A DNA stretch of 64,000 nucleotides from Anaerolineae bacterium (GTDB lineage Bacteria > Chloroflexota > Anaerolineae > SpSt-600): the NCBI GenBank assembly GCA_025062375.1, contig JANXAG010000007.1:19203-83202 (forward strand), written 5' to 3'. Of this stretch, positions 41,333 through 50,109 are shown piece by piece. The translations under genes and the position numbers were made by a program. How positions within the stretch are numbered: position 1 is the stretch's first letter; each line of letters begins with the position of its first letter. Below the pieces are notes generated by a model that saw nothing but the letters and a program-made list of their open reading frames with translations, made no database searches and was not told where the DNA came from.

Positions 41333-42503
41333 AGCGATTTTAAGCCTTTGTATCTTTGCAAGCTGGATTTATTGGGCTGTAGCTCTTATTTCTACCTGGG
41401 CCTTCTGGCGGGAGAAGGAAGAAATAGACCCAAATTTCACCCCGCCTGTCTCCGTATTGAAACCAATAAAGGGGTTGGATTATGGAGCTTACCTCAACTT
41501 CAAGAGCTTTTTTACCCAGGATTACCCCAGCTATGAAATCCTTTTCGGAGTTGAAAGCCCCGATGAACCGACATTGCCGGTAATAAAACGCCTCATGGAG
41601 GAATACCCTCATGTGCCAGTCAAAATCGTAATGGCTGAACCCCAAAGTGCTAACCGCAAAGCCGGAATGCTGGAAATCCTGAGCGCTCATGCCTCTAATC
41701 CTATCCTCGTGATTTCCGATAGCGATTTTCGGGTCCCTGCAGATTACTTGAGGCGAATAGTATCGCCTCTCAAAAGGCCTGAGATAGGGCTCGTTACAAG
41801 TTTCTATCGGGGAAAAGAAGCCCTAACGACGGCGGCAAAAGTGGAAGCCCTCTACATAAGCACCAATCTTCTGCCTTCCGCATCCATAGGTCTAAGGTGG
41901 CTTAAAATGGGCTATGCGTTCGGTTCAACTATAGCTTTATGGAGCAAAACCCTGGAAGAAATAGGGGGCTTTAAGGCCTTTGCCGATTACCTTGCCGATG
42001 ATCACGAAGCGGGGGCGAGAGTCAGAGCTACCGGCAAGTTTGTTCACCTTTCCCGGTGCATCGTTGATACCACCCTTGGCCCAGTTCGCTGGCGAGAATT
42101 GTGGTCGAGACAGCTTCGGTGGATGCGCTGTGTCCAGGTGAGCCGTCCATACCTATATCCGGAAATAGTGCTAACCTTTTCTATACCCCTTTCCCTCTTG
42201 CTCGGGTTCCTCACGGATTTCTCCTTCTTTTCCCGCGCTGTTCTGCTAATGTCTCTGGGCATCAGGCTCCTGGTAGGGTGGCTGGCTTTAGGTTTTATGG
42301 ATTACGGGGAAATGCGCAGGAACATATTGCTTCTGCCCTTAGGGGATCTTCTCCAATTCGCTCTCTGGCTCTGGAGTCCTTTTAGTCGAAAGATAGTATG
42401 GCGTGGGGAAGAATACTGGCTAAAGAGGGATGGGCGGATAGAAAGGTTGGAAAGGAAAAAGCGTCGTATGCCTTTCTCCCTCCTATGGTGGCGTCGTCGT
42501 TAG
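41322..42503 (+). CDS. hpnI: Ceramide glucosyltransferase-like (GT21), HpnI-like
   Basis: 393 residues from GTG at 41322 (CGGAGGGAAAGCC upstream), overlapping hpnK by 11 bases. An N-terminal membrane segment, then a GT-A fold: PPVSVLKPIKGLDYGAYLNF, AEPQSANRKAGMLEIL, VISDSDFRVPADYLRR (D1-D2), ADYLADDHEAGARVRA (D3) and the RQLRWMRC product-site motif, then C-terminal membrane helices. This is the GT21 layout shared by ceramide glucosyltransferases and HpnI, which adds GlcNAc to bacteriohopanetetrol. The last 122 bases overlap the convergent gene at 42382. Confidence 0.85.
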   Translation: MGIEAILSLCIFASWIYWAVALISTWAFWREKEEIDPNFTPPVSVLKPIKGLDYGAYLNFKSFFTQDYPSYEILFGVESPDEPTLPVIKRLMEEYPHVPVKIVMAEPQSANRKAGMLEILSAHASNPILVISDSDFRVPADYLRRIVSPLKRPEIGLVTSFYRGKEALTTAAKVEALYISTNLLPSASIGLRWLKMGYAFGSTIALWSKTLEEIGGFKAFADYLADDHEAGARVRATGKFVHLSRCIVDTTLGPVRWRELWSRQLRWMRCVQVSRPYLYPEIVLTFSIPLSLLLGFLTDFSFFSRAVLLMSLGIRLLVGWLALGFMDYGEMRRNILLLPLGDLLQFALWLWSPFSRKIVWRGEEYWLKRDGRIERLERKKRRMPFSLLWWRRR

Positions 42504-44316
42504 GAAGGATTATTTCACCGGCTGGGGTCGGCGCTCCTTCCCTGAAATAGTAGACAATCAGATGGACACCCTCTATCTGATCATCAGGGGCATGCAGGAA
42601 GTAATCGTCACGGATGATTTCACCCTTTCTCCAGCAGGAAGTTGGATATGCTCCCCAAACTGGGGGGTGGTCCTGCTGGAAAATTAAACCTTTATGCGCA
42701 ATGCGAACTGAGATTGTATAGTCCATGGGGATAGGCTGGGTCGCCTTCCAGAAAAGACTTACTCTGAATTTGTCCCCTTCCCTGCCCGCAGCATATCCGG
42801 CCAGTTTCACCCCCGGGACTATTTCTCTCTCCACAGGTTTTACCTGAAGGCATCTTCGTAGGCACGCCTCTTTCGGGAGTTCTTCAACAGGCTGTGTCTG
42901 GAGGAGAATTAAATTTTCCCCTCCTGAAGAGGGATAAAACCCTTTCTGGCACAGATCCGGTATCAGGTGTAAAGCCTGGCGAGTCAGGTAACAGGTTTCC
43001 CCGAGACGGGCTCTTTCCAGAGCTTCTTCCACTGAAACAGGTTCAACCCTGGGCTTTTCCCCCCAGACGCTCATGAGGTACTGAAGGGCGAGGTTCTCAG
43101 GGTAAGTCCCTCCGATGCAACTTCCTGGAGCGGGGTTATCGGCTAAGATGGCCCAACCGGGGACGAGGCCTGTGGCTTCAGGCCTGCCACTCTGATCGGC
43201 CATGGGATAACTTTTGACCAAACGCCAGACGAATATAAGGGCGAGGAAAGCCCCCGTAATAGCACGAACTCCGATATAGGGACAGGTTTTAAGAAGCTGA
43301 TTGGCGAAACTCACAGCTCCCAGAACTATAAGGGGGTAAAGAGGCATTATAACCTGATACCAGTTCCCGAAGCGGTCAAAGTAACAGAAGGCAAAGTAAA
43401 AGAAGGCAGTGCTGTAGAAAAGGGAGGCTTTTTTTCCTCCCAGGAATGACCACCCCGCAAGCCCCATCACCATAATTGGCCAGGTCAACTCGTTTAAGGC
43501 AAGCCAGGGGTAATTGGGGCTTGGAGGCCATAGAGTCCAGCTCATTTCGGAGCGCCCCTGAGGGGCTGTGAGAAACTCCAGGAACCAGGCGAAAGCGCTG
43601 GGCCATTCTCCCTGTCCCCTCCACTCTGGATGCTGAGCCCCCCGGATGTAGACGTAAGCGTAGCTTGAAAGAGGAAGCAAAAATGCCGCCAGGGCTTTCA
43701 GGAGAAAGCGACGGTTGCGCAGGAGAGATGGTTCTTCCTTCAGGATGAAAAAAACAATAGGAGGCAATATGAGCAGTGTTGTTACCAGATTGGCAGCGCA
43801 CGTCCCAGCTACAAAAGCAATCCACAAGAGGAGTGAACGGTCCCGCTTTTCCTCCCATTTGAAGGTCAGCCAGAGAAGTAGAAGGGTCTGGAACACTGCG
43901 GATGTGTATTGCTCGGTGGTGACGGAATAGTACCAGAAGAAATAGGTCACAGCGTAGAAAGCGGTCCCCCAAAGAGCAAGGGGCCACCTCTGAGGGAATA
44001 GGCGCAGGAGGAGGGAGTAAAAGACTAAGAGGGAAAGGATGGCCCAGAGGGTGGAGTAAAGGGAAAGGATCTGAATTGGATTGAGGGCCCACCGCAGGAG
44101 GGGGCGCAGCGAGTGGAACCAGAGCCAGCCCAGCATAGTGTAAAGGGGGTAACCAGGAGCGTTAGCGAATCGGGCTTCAACCTGAGCATACTGGTGGGTG
44201 ATAAGATCACCCCCCATTAACTCATCGGGCCGAAGGCCATCATCTAGAGTTAGAAGGTAAAGGGAAAAAGCTGCCAGAAGCAGAAAGGTCCCAGCCAGCC
44301 ATTTGAAAGAAAACAT
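42382..44316 (-). CDS. DUF2723-like GT-C membrane protein with shared C-terminal domain
   Basis: About 644 residues from ATG at 44316; a TTG at 44334 is possible but overlaps the upstream stop. Neither has a clear ribosome-binding site. N-terminal ~400 residues: about ten membrane segments with THQYAQVEARFANAPGYPLY then TMLGWLWFHSL, and YYSVTTEQYTSAVFQTLLLL, the pattern of DUF2723/TMEM260-like O-mannosyltransferase relatives. The C-terminal part (~500-600) has VKLAGYAAGREGDKFRVSLF then PTSCWRKGEIIRDDYFLHAP, a domain shared with the proteins at 27681 and 30464. The last ~40 residues lie over the 3' end of hpnI on the other strand and look unrelated to the domain, so the original stop may have been lost. 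Confidence 0.75.
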   Translation of the reverse strand: MFSFKWLAGTFLLLAAFSLYLLTLDDGLRPDELMGGDLITHQYAQVEARFANAPGYPLYTMLGWLWFHSLRPLLRWALNPIQILSLYSTLWAILSLLVFYSLLLRLFPQRWPLALWGTAFYAVTYFFWYYSVTTEQYTSAVFQTLLLLWLTFKWEEKRDRSLLLWIAFVAGTCAANLVTTLLILPPIVFFILKEEPSLLRNRRFLLKALAAFLLPLSSYAYVYIRGAQHPEWRGQGEWPSAFAWFLEFLTAPQGRSEMSWTLWPPSPNYPWLALNELTWPIMVMGLAGWSFLGGKKASLFYSTAFFYFAFCYFDRFGNWYQVIMPLYPLIVLGAVSFANQLLKTCPYIGVRAITGAFLALIFVWRLVKSYPMADQSGRPEATGLVPGWAILADNPAPGSCIGGTYPENLALQYLMSVWGEKPRVEPVSVEEALERARLGETCYLTRQALHLIPDLCQKGFYPSSGGENLILLQTQPVEELPKEACLRRCLQVKPVEREIVPGVKLAGYAAGREGDKFRVSLFWKATQPIPMDYTISVRIAHKGLIFQQDHPPVWGAYPTSCWRKGEIIRDDYFLHAPDDQIEGVHLIVYYFREGAPTPAGEIILPNDDATIGGRKAYDAFSFPTFLSAHPSLASILPHAILSFD

Positions 44317-44320
44317 GGAC

Positions 44321-45235
44321 TTAGCGGTGGTCAAAGTAGATTTCGGCTGATATGCAACCTGAAGAGTCAGTTTTTACGTTGGCGTAATCAGATATACGGT
44401 TCCCAGCGGCATCGGTAAGGTAGACCTGCCAGTTTCCCGGGAGTGGTCCATCAACCTTCAGCGTGCAACCTCTGGAGCCATCTATAGGAGTAGTGGGGCC
44501 GTTGCAGACCCCCACCGGGACAAAGACTACGTTTACCCCTCCCTGAGGCTGGCCTCCCGCTCTAACGAAAACTTTAAGGTAAGCACTGCCCGCCCCCATG
44601 CATTTTACGGATGTGAGGACATAGGGCATGGATGGAGGTGGAGGCGGTGGGACAGGGGTAGGCGTTGGCCGTGGGCGAGGCGTTGGAGTAGGAGGTATGG
44701 TTTGCGCTACACTCAAGGCATCAATGGTTCCCCCTTCTATCCGCAGGTACTGGGCCAGCGCCCAGCCATCTTTCCCTCCGATGCAGCAAAGTTGGAGCCA
44801 GTCACCTCTGGCGTCCCTGGCCAGGACTGTAAAGGTATCGTTCAGTTTAGCCTTTCCCACAACAGGGTAGACAGCCCCTGGGCCTGAACGAATGTTAAGC
44901 TCGGTAATGATGACCACAGCCCTAACCTGGCCGGTGGGCGTTTCAATGGGGCCTGGAGTCGGAGTAGCCAGAGGCGACTGGAAAGCGGTCTCGGGCTGGC
45001 TTACCGGCGATGGAGAGGGCATGGGGGCAGGGTGTGTAACCTCAGGAGAGGGGACAGGGGTAGAAATAGGAGCTGGGGGAAGAGCAGGAGTTGTTTCTGA
45101 AGGGGTTGGAGTGAAGGTAGGTTTTGGGGTTCTGGTAAAAGTTGGGGAGGGAGTTGGTTCCCGTTGAGCCAAAGGAGCACCAGCGCATCCAGCTACAAGG
45201 ATGGCAAAAACCACCAGCAAGGAAACGAGCTTCAT
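44321..45235 (-). CDS. SH3b-domain lipoprotein with proline-rich linkers (paralogue 1)
   Basis: 304 residues. Signal with lipobox LVAGC (Cys ~17), then a Thr/Ser-Pro linker (~25-100). Residues ~105-170 form a bacterial SH3 domain: TELNIRSGPGAVYPVVGKAK, ARGDWLQLCCIGGKDGWALA. A second Pro-rich linker (~180-200) leads to a C-terminal beta-rich domain (~205-304: YVLTSVKCMGAGSAYLKVFV, GNWQVYLTDAAGNRISDYAN) of unknown role. SH3b domains often bind peptidoglycan or glycan. It lies three bases after its paralogue, same architecture. Confidence 0.8.
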   Translation of the reverse strand: MKLVSLLVVFAILVAGCAGAPLAQREPTPSPTFTRTPKPTFTPTPSETTPALPPAPISTPVPSPEVTHPAPMPSPSPVSQPETAFQSPLATPTPGPIETPTGQVRAVVIITELNIRSGPGAVYPVVGKAKLNDTFTVLARDARGDWLQLCCIGGKDGWALAQYLRIEGGTIDALSVAQTIPPTPTPRPRPTPTPVPPPPPPSMPYVLTSVKCMGAGSAYLKVFVRAGGQPQGGVNVVFVPVGVCNGPTTPIDGSRGCTLKVDGPLPGNWQVYLTDAAGNRISDYANVKTDSSGCISAEIYFDHR

Positions 45236-45237
45236 GA

Positions 45238-46185
45238 TTATCGCACCTTTCTGAATGTAATGTTGTCAAACTGCCCCGCTTTATTGCAATCCTCAAAGGT
45301 TATCACCACTGTATCCGAAAGGTTTTGCAATCCGGGAGGTGGGGATTTTGTAAGCCCTATGCGCACATTAGGAGTATTATCGGCGACCAGACGGATGCGG
45401 AACTCAAAAGGCTGTGGAGGATGATATAATTCCGGGCCCAGCGGGGTGAAACCCACTTCTCCGGGCGGCTCGCGGATACCAGGGATATCTATCCCCGTGC
45501 TCATGTAAGCCCAGTTATCGAACCAGTTTAGCTCTACGACCACGCCGTTTATGGGGTTGCCGGCACCGTCTACAACTCTAACTCTGAACCAGACTGCTCC
45601 ACAGTTAGGAGCCTGGCGCATGCTTCCCTGGACGTAAACATAAGGCCAGGCAGGGGCCGGGGTTGGGGTAGGGATAGGAACAGGGGTAGGAGTAGGGGGT
45701 CTGGGGGTTGGAGTGGGAGGAATATCGGTGGTTACGTTAATCATAGCGATTTCGCCCGGAATGCTCAGAAGGGAAGTTGAAACCCATCCTTCCCTGCCTC
45801 TTACACAGCACACCTTTATCCAATCTCCCCTCTCATTTCTTGCCCTTATTTCAAACTGAGTGCCTCCTGGAACCTGGCCTATCAAGGGGTAGACAGCGCC
45901 TGGCCCCTGGCGGACGTTAGCCCTGGCCGCACTCACTATTGCTATCTGGGGGACAGGAGGTGTTGGGGATGGAGTGGGAGTAGGGGTAAAAGGTTCCGGA
46001 GTGGGGGTAAAGGTAGGAGTGAAGGTGGGAGTAGCAAGGGGGGTTGGAGTGAAAGTGGGCCTTGGAGTTCTGGTAAAGGTGGGGGTTGGGATTGCTGCTC
46101 GGCGCTCCGGGAGCAGACCGCAGCTTAAAGTTAGCGCAGCTAAGGCTAAAACGAAGATTAGGTAAAGCCATGGTTTTCGGCTCAT
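45238..46185 (-). CDS. SH3b-domain lipoprotein with proline-rich linkers (paralogue 2)
   Basis: 315 residues. Signal with lipobox LTLSC (Cys ~22); Thr-Pro linker (~33-75); SH3b domain (~80-150: SAARANVRQGPGAVYPLIGQ, ERGDWIKVCCVRGREGWVST); second Thr-Pro linker (~165-185); C-terminal domain (VYVQGSMRQAPNCGAVWFRV, GNPINGVVVELNWFDNW) with some likeness to an Ig-like fold. The SH3b domains of the two paralogues match closely while the C-terminal domains differ, suggesting duplication followed by a swap or divergence of the ligand-binding end. AGGAGGTGCAGCTAT precedes the ATG. Confidence 0.8.
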   Translation of the reverse strand: MSRKPWLYLIFVLALAALTLSCGLLPERRAAIPTPTFTRTPRPTFTPTPLATPTFTPTFTPTPEPFTPTPTPSPTPPVPQIAIVSAARANVRQGPGAVYPLIGQVPGGTQFEIRARNERGDWIKVCCVRGREGWVSTSLLSIPGEIAMINVTTDIPPTPTPRPPTPTPVPIPTPTPAPAWPYVYVQGSMRQAPNCGAVWFRVRVVDGAGNPINGVVVELNWFDNWAYMSTGIDIPGIREPPGEVGFTPLGPELYHPPQPFEFRIRLVADNTPNVRIGLTKSPPPGLQNLSDTVVITFEDCNKAGQFDNITFRKVR

Positions 46186-46217
46186 ATAGCTGCACCTCCT
46201 GAAATTACTTAAGCCCC

Positions 46218-46246
46218 ATTATATCACCGAGGCTCAAGGGGGCCAA
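46218..46246 (-). promoter_or_regulatory. Promoter for the SH3 lipoprotein genes
   Basis: On the minus strand: -35 TTGGCC (46246-46241), 17-base spacer, -10 TATAAT (46223-46218), about 30 bases before the ATG at 46185. Confidence 0.6.
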
Positions 46247-46261
46247 ATTTTTAAAATTGCT

Positions 46262-47527
<1,266 letters not shown>

Positions 47528-47549
47528 CTAAACCTCCTTAGCCGGAGTT

Positions 47550-48572
47550 TTACTTTTCAGGGACAGGGACATCAATGGAGATCCTTGTGCCTCTTCCGAT
47601 GGCGCTTTCCACCTTTATCTCCCCACCGATAGCCATAATGTTTTCCCGCACACTGCTTATCCCTGAAGTTCCTGAGGGTAACTCTGCCTCCACATCGAAG
47701 CCAATGCCGTTGTCTTCTATCACTGCTCCAACCCTGTTGCCCGTTATATCTACCATTACCTGAACCTGAGAAGCTCTGGAATGTCTGTGAACGTTGTCCA
47801 GTAGCTCTTGAAATGCTCTGAAGAGAACAACCTCGACGTAGGGAGGAAGCCTCCTTTCCTGGCCGGTTAAATTGAAAATGGTCTTTATCCCAGTTTTGCC
47901 TTCAAACTCCTGAAGGTAAAGCCGGAGGGTCGGGATTAAGCCAAGGTCATCCAGCATCATTGGACGGAGGTTGAATATAAAACTGCGGATTTGCTGAAAT
48001 GTTTCGCTTGCTGCTTTCTTCAGGTTAGCCAGCTCTTCCTGAGCCTTTGCTTTATCCCGTGTGAAGAACTTCTCGCATATTTCTGCTTGAAGCATAAGGT
48101 TCGTGAGAGCCTGAGCGGGGCCATCGTGCATCTGACGGGCCAATTCCCTCTTTTCCTGTTCCCGGGCTTCAATAACCTTGAGGACCAGTTCGCTCGGTAT
48201 GAAAGTTTCTCTCTCGGCAGGCCAGCTGACCTCCAATTTCTCCCCCAGGTCCAGGAGACGCCGCAGATGGTTAGCATATCTCTCCAGAGCTTTATACTGG
48301 GATTCTATTTGCCCAATTTTTTCCCTCAAAGTCAGAAGCTGAACCTGCAAAGCCTGGGCCTGCCTGTAAGCCTGGTAAACCTCCTTAGCTGAATAACGTT
48401 CAAGGTTTAACTCCATCTGGCGAAGCATGAAGGTTGTCTGAGCGCTCTGGGAAGTAATTTTTTCCAGTTCAGCGCGTGCTTGACGCAATAGGTCCTCACT
48501 TTCCTTAAGCTCTCTCAGCAGCTTCTGATATTCCTCAGCGCATTCTTTTAGAAAGCGGAGAAATTCCTCCAT
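47550..48572 (-). CDS. DegS-like sensor histidine kinase, cytoplasmic
   Basis: 340 residues from ATG at 48572, chosen because GGAGG lies six bases upstream; ATG at 48578 is the other option. There is no membrane segment. Residues ~1-125 are a long coiled coil (EEYQKLLRELKESEDLLRQA). The HisKA_3 H-box is EKRELARQMHDGPAQALTNL (His ~155); FIFNLRPMMLDDLGLIPTLR follows. The HATPase_c domain has N-box FQELLDNVHRHSRAS, G1 VIEDNGIGFD and G2-type GTSGISSVREN. It should phosphorylate the NarL-type regulator encoded just upstream, whose 3' end it overlaps. The stimulus must be cytoplasmic or come through a partner protein. Confidence 0.9.
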   Translation of the reverse strand: MEEFLRFLKECAEEYQKLLRELKESEDLLRQARAELEKITSQSAQTTFMLRQMELNLERYSAKEVYQAYRQAQALQVQLLTLREKIGQIESQYKALERYANHLRRLLDLGEKLEVSWPAERETFIPSELVLKVIEAREQEKRELARQMHDGPAQALTNLMLQAEICEKFFTRDKAKAQEELANLKKAASETFQQIRSFIFNLRPMMLDDLGLIPTLRLYLQEFEGKTGIKTIFNLTGQERRLPPYVEVVLFRAFQELLDNVHRHSRASQVQVMVDITGNRVGAVIEDNGIGFDVEAELPSGTSGISSVRENIMAIGGEIKVESAIGRGTRISIDVPVPEK

Positions 48573-49260
48573 TGCCATCCTCCAGTTCGTTAAGCCTTAT
48601 CCAGCCTCTTCTCAAAGCATAAAGGACAGCCTGTGTGCGGTCATTTACTGCAAGCTTGCGCAGGATTGAAGTCAGGTGGTTCTTAACCGTTTGTTCTTTG
48701 ATTCCTAAAGTCAGAGCGATCTGTTTATTGGAATAGCCTTTGGCTATAAGCTGAAGGACCTGCAGTTCCCGTGAGGAAAGAGGTGTGAAAAGTTTGCCTG
48801 GTTCACCACCAAGCTCAATGGCCAGCCTTTCGAATTCCCCCAGGAGCCAGCGAGCTACTGCTGGCTCTTCCAGAATCGCTTCCCCGATGAGGTAGTAACC
48901 TTTAGCTACCATTTCCACAGCTTCTATAAGTTTATCAGGGCTAATCTCTTTGGTCAGGTAGGCCGCAGCTCCTGCTTTCAGGGCGTGGAAAAGCTGGTAT
49001 TCCGCGTCAAAGCCCGTTATAAGGATAACGGCAGTATTGGGACAGTGGATTTTAAAGAAGCGGGTAAGCTCCAGACCATTCATGTAAGGCAGGTTTATAT
49101 CTACAATAGCCACGTCCGGAGAAAGCTTTTTGGCTAATTCCATCGCCTCCTTTCCATCGGAGGCTTCTCCTACTACTTTGATGTTCTCGTTTTTTTCCAA
49201 GATATATTTTAAGCCCTGCCTGTAGATTGGGTGGTCATCCACCAGAAGGACCTTTATCAC
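48535..49260 (-). CDS. NarL/DegU-type response regulator
   Basis: 241 residues. Receiver domain: VLLVDDHPIYRQGLKYILEK (acidic pair), VAIVDINLPYMNGLELTRFF (phospho-Asp), AAYLTKEISP (Lys). LuxR/NarL helix-turn-helix near residues 165-225: LSSRELQVLQLIAKGYSNKQ and EQTVKNHLTSILRKLAVNDR. It binds DNA and controls transcription after phosphorylation by the neighbouring kinase; target genes cannot be read here. Its 3' end overlaps the kinase gene by 38 bases, showing strict coupling. Confidence 0.92.
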   Translation of the reverse strand: MIKVLLVDDHPIYRQGLKYILEKNENIKVVGEASDGKEAMELAKKLSPDVAIVDINLPYMNGLELTRFFKIHCPNTAVILITGFDAEYQLFHALKAGAAAYLTKEISPDKLIEAVEMVAKGYYLIGEAILEEPAVARWLLGEFERLAIELGGEPGKLFTPLSSRELQVLQLIAKGYSNKQIALTLGIKEQTVKNHLTSILRKLAVNDRTQAVLYALRRGWIRLNELEDGNGGISPLSKRMR

Positions 49261-49281
49261 CTTCGCCTCCGGTATAAGCTC

Positions 49282-50004
49282 TTAAAGGGCAAAAGGGATA
49301 AGGATAGAAAGGGAGTTCGCCGCAATTTCCATCTTTCCTCCTAAAGCGCAGACCCGGGCATGGAGAGGAATTAAAGCGGTAAACATCCTGGTTTCCCTCT
49401 CGTCAAAGGGCAGGCCATCGTGGTAAAGATGGAAGGAGAGAAAGCCTTGCCCTTTTGAGGAGGAAATTTCAATCCTGCTGGCTCGGGCGTACTGGTAAGC
49501 ATAGAGCAGAGCTCCCTGGAAAATGCGGAAGAGGAATAAAGCAAACAGGCGGGGAAGCTTTTCAGGGAAGTTTTCCAGTTGCAGTTCAATTTTCACCGAT
49601 AGCCCTTCAAAAGTTTTCTTTATGAAGTATCTGAGCCCTTCCGGTAGACCCATTTTGATAAAATCTTCCGGAGATTGGAGCCAGAGAGTGATTTTACTCA
49701 AATCCTCCATGACCCTTCTCAAGAGTTCTGCTCCCACCCCTTGCTCCCGGAAGGCCTCGGCGATGCGCCCGCCAAGCTCTGTCACGAAGTCGGCGAATGC
49801 CTCTCTTTCCTTCTCAGCTAAATCTAAAGTTAAGCTTATTTCCGATGGGCTGATTTTCTTCTGCGGAGATAGCTCCAGTATAGACAGCGCTTTTCTCAAA
49901 AGATAGTTTGCTTCGTGAGGTAGTAACTCCCCTTTTGCGAGGCTTAAGTGAAGCTCATGCAGTGCTTTTTCTAACCTGGAAAGAAGTTCCTCCGTTTCTT
50001 CCAT
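49282..50004 (-). CDS. Degenerate (pseudo) histidine kinase of the HisKA_3 type
   Basis: 240 residues, no membrane segment. The sequence aligns along the catalytic half of the DegS-like kinase two genes on, but key residues are lost. The H-box counterpart reads AEKEREAFADFVTELGGRIA, with Thr-Glu where the active kinase has His-Asp. The N-box counterpart reads FQGALLYAYQYARASRIEIS, without the ATP-binding Asn. The G1 counterpart reads HLYHDGLPFD, without the Asn-Gly pattern, and the G2 loop is absent. The fold is probably kept while catalysis is not, suggesting an allosteric partner, antagonist or ligand sensor for the adjacent kinase and regulator. First gene of the operon, with GGGGGAGGAAAGC before ATG. 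Confidence 0.7.
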   Translation of the reverse strand: MEETEELLSRLEKALHELHLSLAKGELLPHEANYLLRKALSILELSPQKKISPSEISLTLDLAEKEREAFADFVTELGGRIAEAFREQGVGAELLRRVMEDLSKITLWLQSPEDFIKMGLPEGLRYFIKKTFEGLSVKIELQLENFPEKLPRLFALFLFRIFQGALLYAYQYARASRIEISSSKGQGFLSFHLYHDGLPFDERETRMFTALIPLHARVCALGGKMEIAANSLSILIPFAL

Positions 50005-50035
50005 GAAAATAGCTTTCCTCCCCCGGTTTGGAAAA

Positions 50036-50065
50036 AGTATACCATAAAGAGCCGTGCTTTCGCAA
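50036..50065 (-). promoter_or_regulatory. Promoter for the pseudokinase-regulator-kinase-ahcY operon
   Basis: On the minus strand: -35 TTGCGA (50065-50060), 18-base spacer, -10 TATACT (50041-50036), about 30 bases before the ATG. A nearby direct repeat CACGGCTCTTT/ACGGCTCTTT (50089-50045 region) overlaps the spacer and could be an operator. Confidence 0.55.
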
Positions 50066-50109
50066 AGAGCCGTGAAGCTGAGGCTGGCAAATTTTCGGAC
50101 TGCTTGGGT

